Positions 44,601-47,346 of a stretch of DNA of 47,346 nucleotides are shown in pieces. The translations under genes and the position numbers were made by a program. Positions within the stretch are counted from its first letter, which is position 1, and each line of letters opens with the position of its first letter. Source of the DNA: Candidatus Parabeggiatoa sp. nov. 2 (GTDB lineage Bacteria; Pseudomonadota; Gammaproteobacteria; Beggiatoales; Beggiatoaceae); assembly GCA_002085445.1 (NCBI GenBank), contig NBMI01000081.1, positions 1 through 47,346 on the forward strand. The letters are read 5' to 3'. The notes beneath the pieces were generated by a model that searched no databases, had not been told where the DNA came from, and worked only from the letters and a program-made list of their open reading frames with translations.

Positions 44601-47186
44601 CCCGTGGGATATAGTTTTTTTACAATTATACTAAGTGGTGGTTTTAAAGACTATACCAGTGCTTACCAATTTGCAGCCTTGGCCTTAAAACTGAATAAGG
44701 AAAAATTGATTAACCTTAGTATAAAGTCCAAGATATATAATATGTACTCTTTTTTTAATTCACTTAGAGAGCATATCAATGCCAGCACAGAAGGCTTTAG
44801 AGAAACCTACCGTCTCGCACTTGAAGGCGGTGATTTTGCCTACGCCGGCTATGCCATACATGAAATAGTCAGATATGTTTCGCCTCTCAGTATAGAGGAA
44901 GGTCTAAAGGCAACAGAGGAAACCATTGCCTATTGTCAGAAGGCCAACAATGTTCCGATATTGTTTATCGGCCAAATGTATGAAGGCTTCCTTAAAAACT
45001 TGCAAGGTGATACCTTGGGTAAAACCCGTTTTGACTACAATCACTTTACGGAAGATGCCTTTCTGAATACCTTTGAAAAAGCGGCACCGGTTATCTGTGC
45101 GCTTTATAAAAGGTATAAATTACAATCACTTAGCATTTTTGAGTGCTATGAACAGGCCTTACCGTTGGTGCATGAGCGTGCCACTTGGATTGCGGCTTTC
45201 GGTAGAGTCGATTTAAGTCTGGGGAGCGATTACTTTTTGTATGCGGGTATCACGGTAGCGGCCTTGTATCCCAAGGCTTCTGAAGAAGAGAAACCTGCCT
45301 ATCTTGAAATCTTGGAGGAGTGCATTGCTGAAAATAAACTGTTGTCTGACCAGTGTAAAATCAACTTTGAACATGCTCATCTGATTTTAGAAGCGGAAAA
45401 AGCCCGACTTGAAAACCGCCCCATGGAGGCGATGCACTTCTACGATCAAGCCATTCTCTCGGCGCGGCAACATGGCTATCTGTGTAATGAAGCCGTTGCT
45501 TCGGAATTAGCGGCTAAATTTTGGTTAGCGCACCACAAAGAAGACTTTGCCAATTTCTATATCAAAACAGCACACTCTGCTTATGGTATCTGGGGGGCCA
45601 CGGCCAAAGTCTATGATTTAGAAGAAAAATATCAAAACGTGCGGCTCAAGGCCGCGGTGGCCGCGACATACGTAACAGACACCCTCACTCCGAGGGAAGG
45701 CACAACAACCTTCCCGTCGTTAAAGGCCTTAGATTTTGCCAGCCTCCTCAAAGCCTCACAAGCCATCGCCGGTGAAATTGAACTGGGGGCGTTACTGACC
45801 CAATTGATGAAAATTATCATCGAGAATGCCGGAGCACGAGAGGGGTTTTTTATTTTGGAGAAAAATGGGCAATGGGTCATTGAAGCGGAAGGTGCAATCG
45901 ATAAAGAAGAAGTGACGGTGTTGCAATCTATTCCCGTCAATCCCCCCCAATCTCCCAACACACCTCCAGTCGGAGTCGTTTCTGCCGTTGAAAAAGGGGG
46001 GCAAGGCGGGAATTTAGTGCCAGCAAGCTTCATTAATTATGTGGCTCGTACCCAAGAAAGCCTCATTTTGTACGATGCCACCGAGGAAAAAATAGGCCTT
46101 GATCCTTATTTTATTGAAAATAAAATTAAATCCGCTTTATGTGTGCCGCTTGTCAATCAGGGTAAGCTGGTAGGTATTTTGTATTTGGAAAACAGCCTGA
46201 TAGAAGGGGCTTTTACGCCCGAACGTCTAGAAGTCCTTAACGTCTTGTCTTCCCAAGCGGCCATTTCGTTGGAAAATGCCCTGCTGTACCGGACGTTGGA
46301 AGAAAAGGTCGAAGAGCGTACCGCGCAACTGGCCGACGCGAATAAAGAAATTACCGCACTCAATGAGCAACTTAAATCAGAAAATCTCCGCATGAGTGCC
46401 GAGCTTGATGTGTCGCGCCAACTACAACAAATGCTGTTACCTAAAGAACATGAACTGTTGCAAATTGAAGGCTTAGACATTGCCGGCTTTATGGAGCCTG
46501 CCGACGAAGTGGGTGGCGACTACTATGATGTCTTAAGCCGTCAGGGGCGCGTTTTGATGGGTATTGGCGATGTGACGGGACATGGACTGGAAAGTGGGGC
46601 CTTGGCAATTATGGTACAAACGGCAGTGCGTACACTGTTAGCCAATAATGAAACCGATCCGGTGAAATTCTTACAAGCCCTCAATGAAGCGATTTACGAT
46701 AATGTGCAACGGATGGAGTCGGATAAAAATATGACCATTGCCTTGTTGGACTACCAGCAGGGAAGTTCCTCCCTTTCGCAAACTCAAGCTTCCCTCTCCC
46801 CTCCTTTACAAAACGGGGCTGGGGGGATTTTGCGGTTAAGTGGACAGCACGAAGAGATGATTGTGGTGCGAAAGGGCAACTTGGAACTGATAGATACGAT
46901 GGATTTGGGTTTTCCGATTGGACTCGTTGATGAGATTGAGGTCAATCAAGCCAAAGTGCCATTGAATCCCTGCGATGTGGTGGTGCTGTACACGGATGGA
47001 ATTACCGAAGCGGTAAATATGGAGAATGAGGAATACGGCCAAGAACGGCTTTGTGAGGTTGTCAAGCTCAATTGGCAACAGTCAGCCCAAGAAATCTGTC
47101 AAGCGGTGATTGACGATGTGCGACAGTTTATCGGCCAACAAAAGATTTTAGATGATATTACGTTGCTGGTATTAAAGCAAAAATAA
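41607..47186 (+). CDS. Ser/Thr kinase-AAA ATPase-GAF-SpoIIE phosphatase signalling protein
   Basis: A protein of about 1859 residues. The start is placed at 41607 (or 41610), because MTIPNYKILKKIYES is where kinases of this family begin; an upstream in-frame ATG at 41559 adds 16 unlikely residues. The kinase domain (to about 42490) has ILKMPK, HKDINPSNLIW and IIDFS (DFG replaced by DFS), then SPEQTGR. An AAA/STAND ATPase follows with GYSGVGKSAL and VMFIDDWQWAD. A long helical repeat region comes next, then GAF (about 45770-46270), coiled coil, and a SpoIIE/PP2C phosphatase with VGGDYYD, GIGDVTGHG and LYTDGITEA. Family members usually end in a histidine kinase or cyclase. It probably links a ligand or scaffold signal to dephosphorylation of a partner such as an anti-sigma antagonist. 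Five G/C-rich repeat-derived insertions interrupt it in frame. Confidence 0.92.
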   Translation: MMTIPNYKILKKIYESAHSLVYRGIRAKDNQRVILKMPKEDYPPSTELIRYRQEYEITRSLNIAGVVKTYRLEKHQNTFVLILEDFGGESLKQWMALAPAAKEMGISMPPFNNIPLFDQKGGVGDISAFLSVAIQIADSLGEIHAAQLIHKDINPSNLIWNQEKNLLKIIDFSISTRLTRENPTLKNPEGLEGTLPYVSPEQTGRMNRALDYRTDFYSLGVSFYEMLTGRLPFSSSDSLELVHCHLAKIPTPVCEINPNVPLVVCDIVMKLMAKNVEDRYQSALGLKADLEKCLASVKDLGDMDFKLGQNDFSGRFQIPQKLYGRDKEIKILLQAFERVATPPLSPEVEPEAGIQGGGQMMLVAGYSGVGKSALVREVHKPMTEKKGYFASGKFDQYQRNVPYSALTQAFNEFCRYLLTESAFQLNQWREKILAAVGNNGQVMIDIIPALELIIGPQPAIPQVGPTEAQNRFLWVFQNFVKAISQKQHPLVMFIDDWQWADSASLTLLKVLLTDPDIHYFLIIGAYRDNEVDASHPFRMSLEELRKQQAVINTLTLDNLSSQEVNALIAEALQCDSPSAQPLTALVYEKTLGNAFFTTEFLKALYGEELLVFDFKALNWQWDLEKIRAKEMTNNVVDLMVAGIRKFPPQTQQVLKLAACIGNPFDLQTLAVIHKHTVKATLEALWQAVVEGLIIPLDDNYKLVGAVDEDSYSSPTAKSQFKFQHDRIQQAAYALVPDSDKPALHLEIGRLLLANTRNSQGLEKGGSQGGGLEEQIFDIVNQLNGGHALMTEEAERVSLACLNLQAGKKAKAGTAYQPALNYLALGIPLLGESAWDKHYAMGFELHKDQGECEFLLGQFDNSDQLLALALEKAHSKYDKAEIYVIKIAQLAGQGKYHEAVATMIEALNLFGMNVPTLDQTEVQAKTTAAEMALYQENMKNRQIEDLYHLPLIQDEAMNVCSQIIAIAFDSLVIGVPDLLAFYATKIVNLSIQYGLSAFTPVGYSFFTIILSGGFKDYTSAYQFAALALKLNKEKLINLSIKSKIYNMYSFFNSLREHINASTEGFRETYRLALEGGDFAYAGYAIHEIVRYVSPLSIEEGLKATEETIAYCQKANNVPILFIGQMYEGFLKNLQGDTLGKTRFDYNHFTEDAFLNTFEKAAPVICALYKRYKLQSLSIFECYEQALPLVHERATWIAAFGRVDLSLGSDYFLYAGITVAALYPKASEEEKPAYLEILEECIAENKLLSDQCKINFEHAHLILEAEKARLENRPMEAMHFYDQAILSARQHGYLCNEAVASELAAKFWLAHHKEDFANFYIKTAHSAYGIWGATAKVYDLEEKYQNVRLKAAVAATYVTDTLTPREGTTTFPSLKALDFASLLKASQAIAGEIELGALLTQLMKIIIENAGAREGFFILEKNGQWVIEAEGAIDKEEVTVLQSIPVNPPQSPNTPPVGVVSAVEKGGQGGNLVPASFINYVARTQESLILYDATEEKIGLDPYFIENKIKSALCVPLVNQGKLVGILYLENSLIEGAFTPERLEVLNVLSSQAAISLENALLYRTLEEKVEERTAQLADANKEITALNEQLKSENLRMSAELDVSRQLQQMLLPKEHELLQIEGLDIAGFMEPADEVGGDYYDVLSRQGRVLMGIGDVTGHGLESGALAIMVQTAVRTLLANNETDPVKFLQALNEAIYDNVQRMESDKNMTIALLDYQQGSSSLSQTQASLSPPLQNGAGGILRLSGQHEEMIVVRKGNLELIDTMDLGFPIGLVDEIEVNQAKVPLNPCDVVVLYTDGITEAVNMENEEYGQERLCEVVKLNWQQSAQEICQAVIDDVRQFIGQQKILDDITLLVLKQK

Positions 47187-47346
47187 TGGGTAAAATAAAT
47201 AGTTTTTGTTAAATAACAAAACCTTTCCATAACAGTTTAGGCGTATACGGAATGTACAGATGCGGGTGAAAATAAAAATTGACCCGTTTGGTTATTTTTA
47301 TTGACTTTCAATCCGAAAATGAAGCCGATAAAAAATCCGTTTATTT
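47187..47346. other. 3' flank of the kinase-phosphatase gene
   Basis: AT-rich sequence with a weak hairpin GTTTTTGTTA/TAACAAAAC at about 47200-47220 that may serve as terminator. The final words CGATAAAAAATCCGTTTATT resemble CGATAAAAAGCCGTTTATTC near 40497, another dispersed repeat. No gene starts within these 160 bases. Confidence 0.4.

Overview
The window looks like an accessory region of a large-genome gammaproteobacterium, most likely a filamentous sulfur bacterium of the Beggiatoa/Thioploca/Thiomargarita group (inference, moderate confidence). The reasons are very large multidomain sensor kinases, a giant Ser/Thr kinase-AAA-GAF protein, a PilH-like receiver, a BamE-like lipoprotein, AT-rich composition, and intergenic spaces packed with short palindromic repeats. 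A filamentous cyanobacterium is the main alternative. No rRNA, tRNA, CRISPR array or transposase gene was recognised.

Layout. 1-1187 (-): 5' part of a membrane sensor with two CHASE3 domains and HAMP. 2092-6522 (-): 1476-aa hybrid histidine kinase with repeated HAMP-like units and three receivers. 7583-15378 (+): three sensor kinases, two of them paralogues sharing a dCache-type sensor. 15720-16565 (-): short-chain dehydrogenase. 17086-19033 (+): a lipoprotein, a FecR-like Tat-exported protein and a PilH-like response regulator. 20106-39309 (-): an NRPS/PKS operon of five reading frames, with ATGA start/stop overlaps at the first three junctions and a frameshift at the last. 39310-41606: a 2.3-kb repeat-filled divergent intergenic region. 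41607-47186 (+): Ser/Thr kinase-AAA-GAF-SpoIIE phosphatase.

The assembly line reads FAAL-ACP-Cy-A(Cys-type code)-MT-PCP, then C-A(Asn-type code)-PCP, then C-A(Leu code, with a PilZ-like insertion)-PCP-KS-AT-KR-ACP-TE, then a methyltransferase. Colinear reading predicts a fatty-acyl thiazoline joined to an Asn-like residue and a statine-like unit (Leu extended by malonate and ketoreduced). However, the line carries a series of internal deletions and one 4-bp duplication in the third condensation domain, the Leu adenylation domain, the thioesterase and the terminal methyltransferase. It may therefore be decaying, remodelled or misassembled.

Three patterns run across the window. (1) Several proteins lack clean blocks of conserved domains while mostly keeping frame. 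(2) Repeat-derived, often palindromic G/C-rich segments sit in frame inside conserved domains of at least three signalling proteins, and other repeat types sit in the NRPS/PKS. (3) A family of intergenic hairpins keeps a TTTA or TAAA centre while the two arms change together, sometimes preceded by GGAG or GTAG, resembling REP-type elements.
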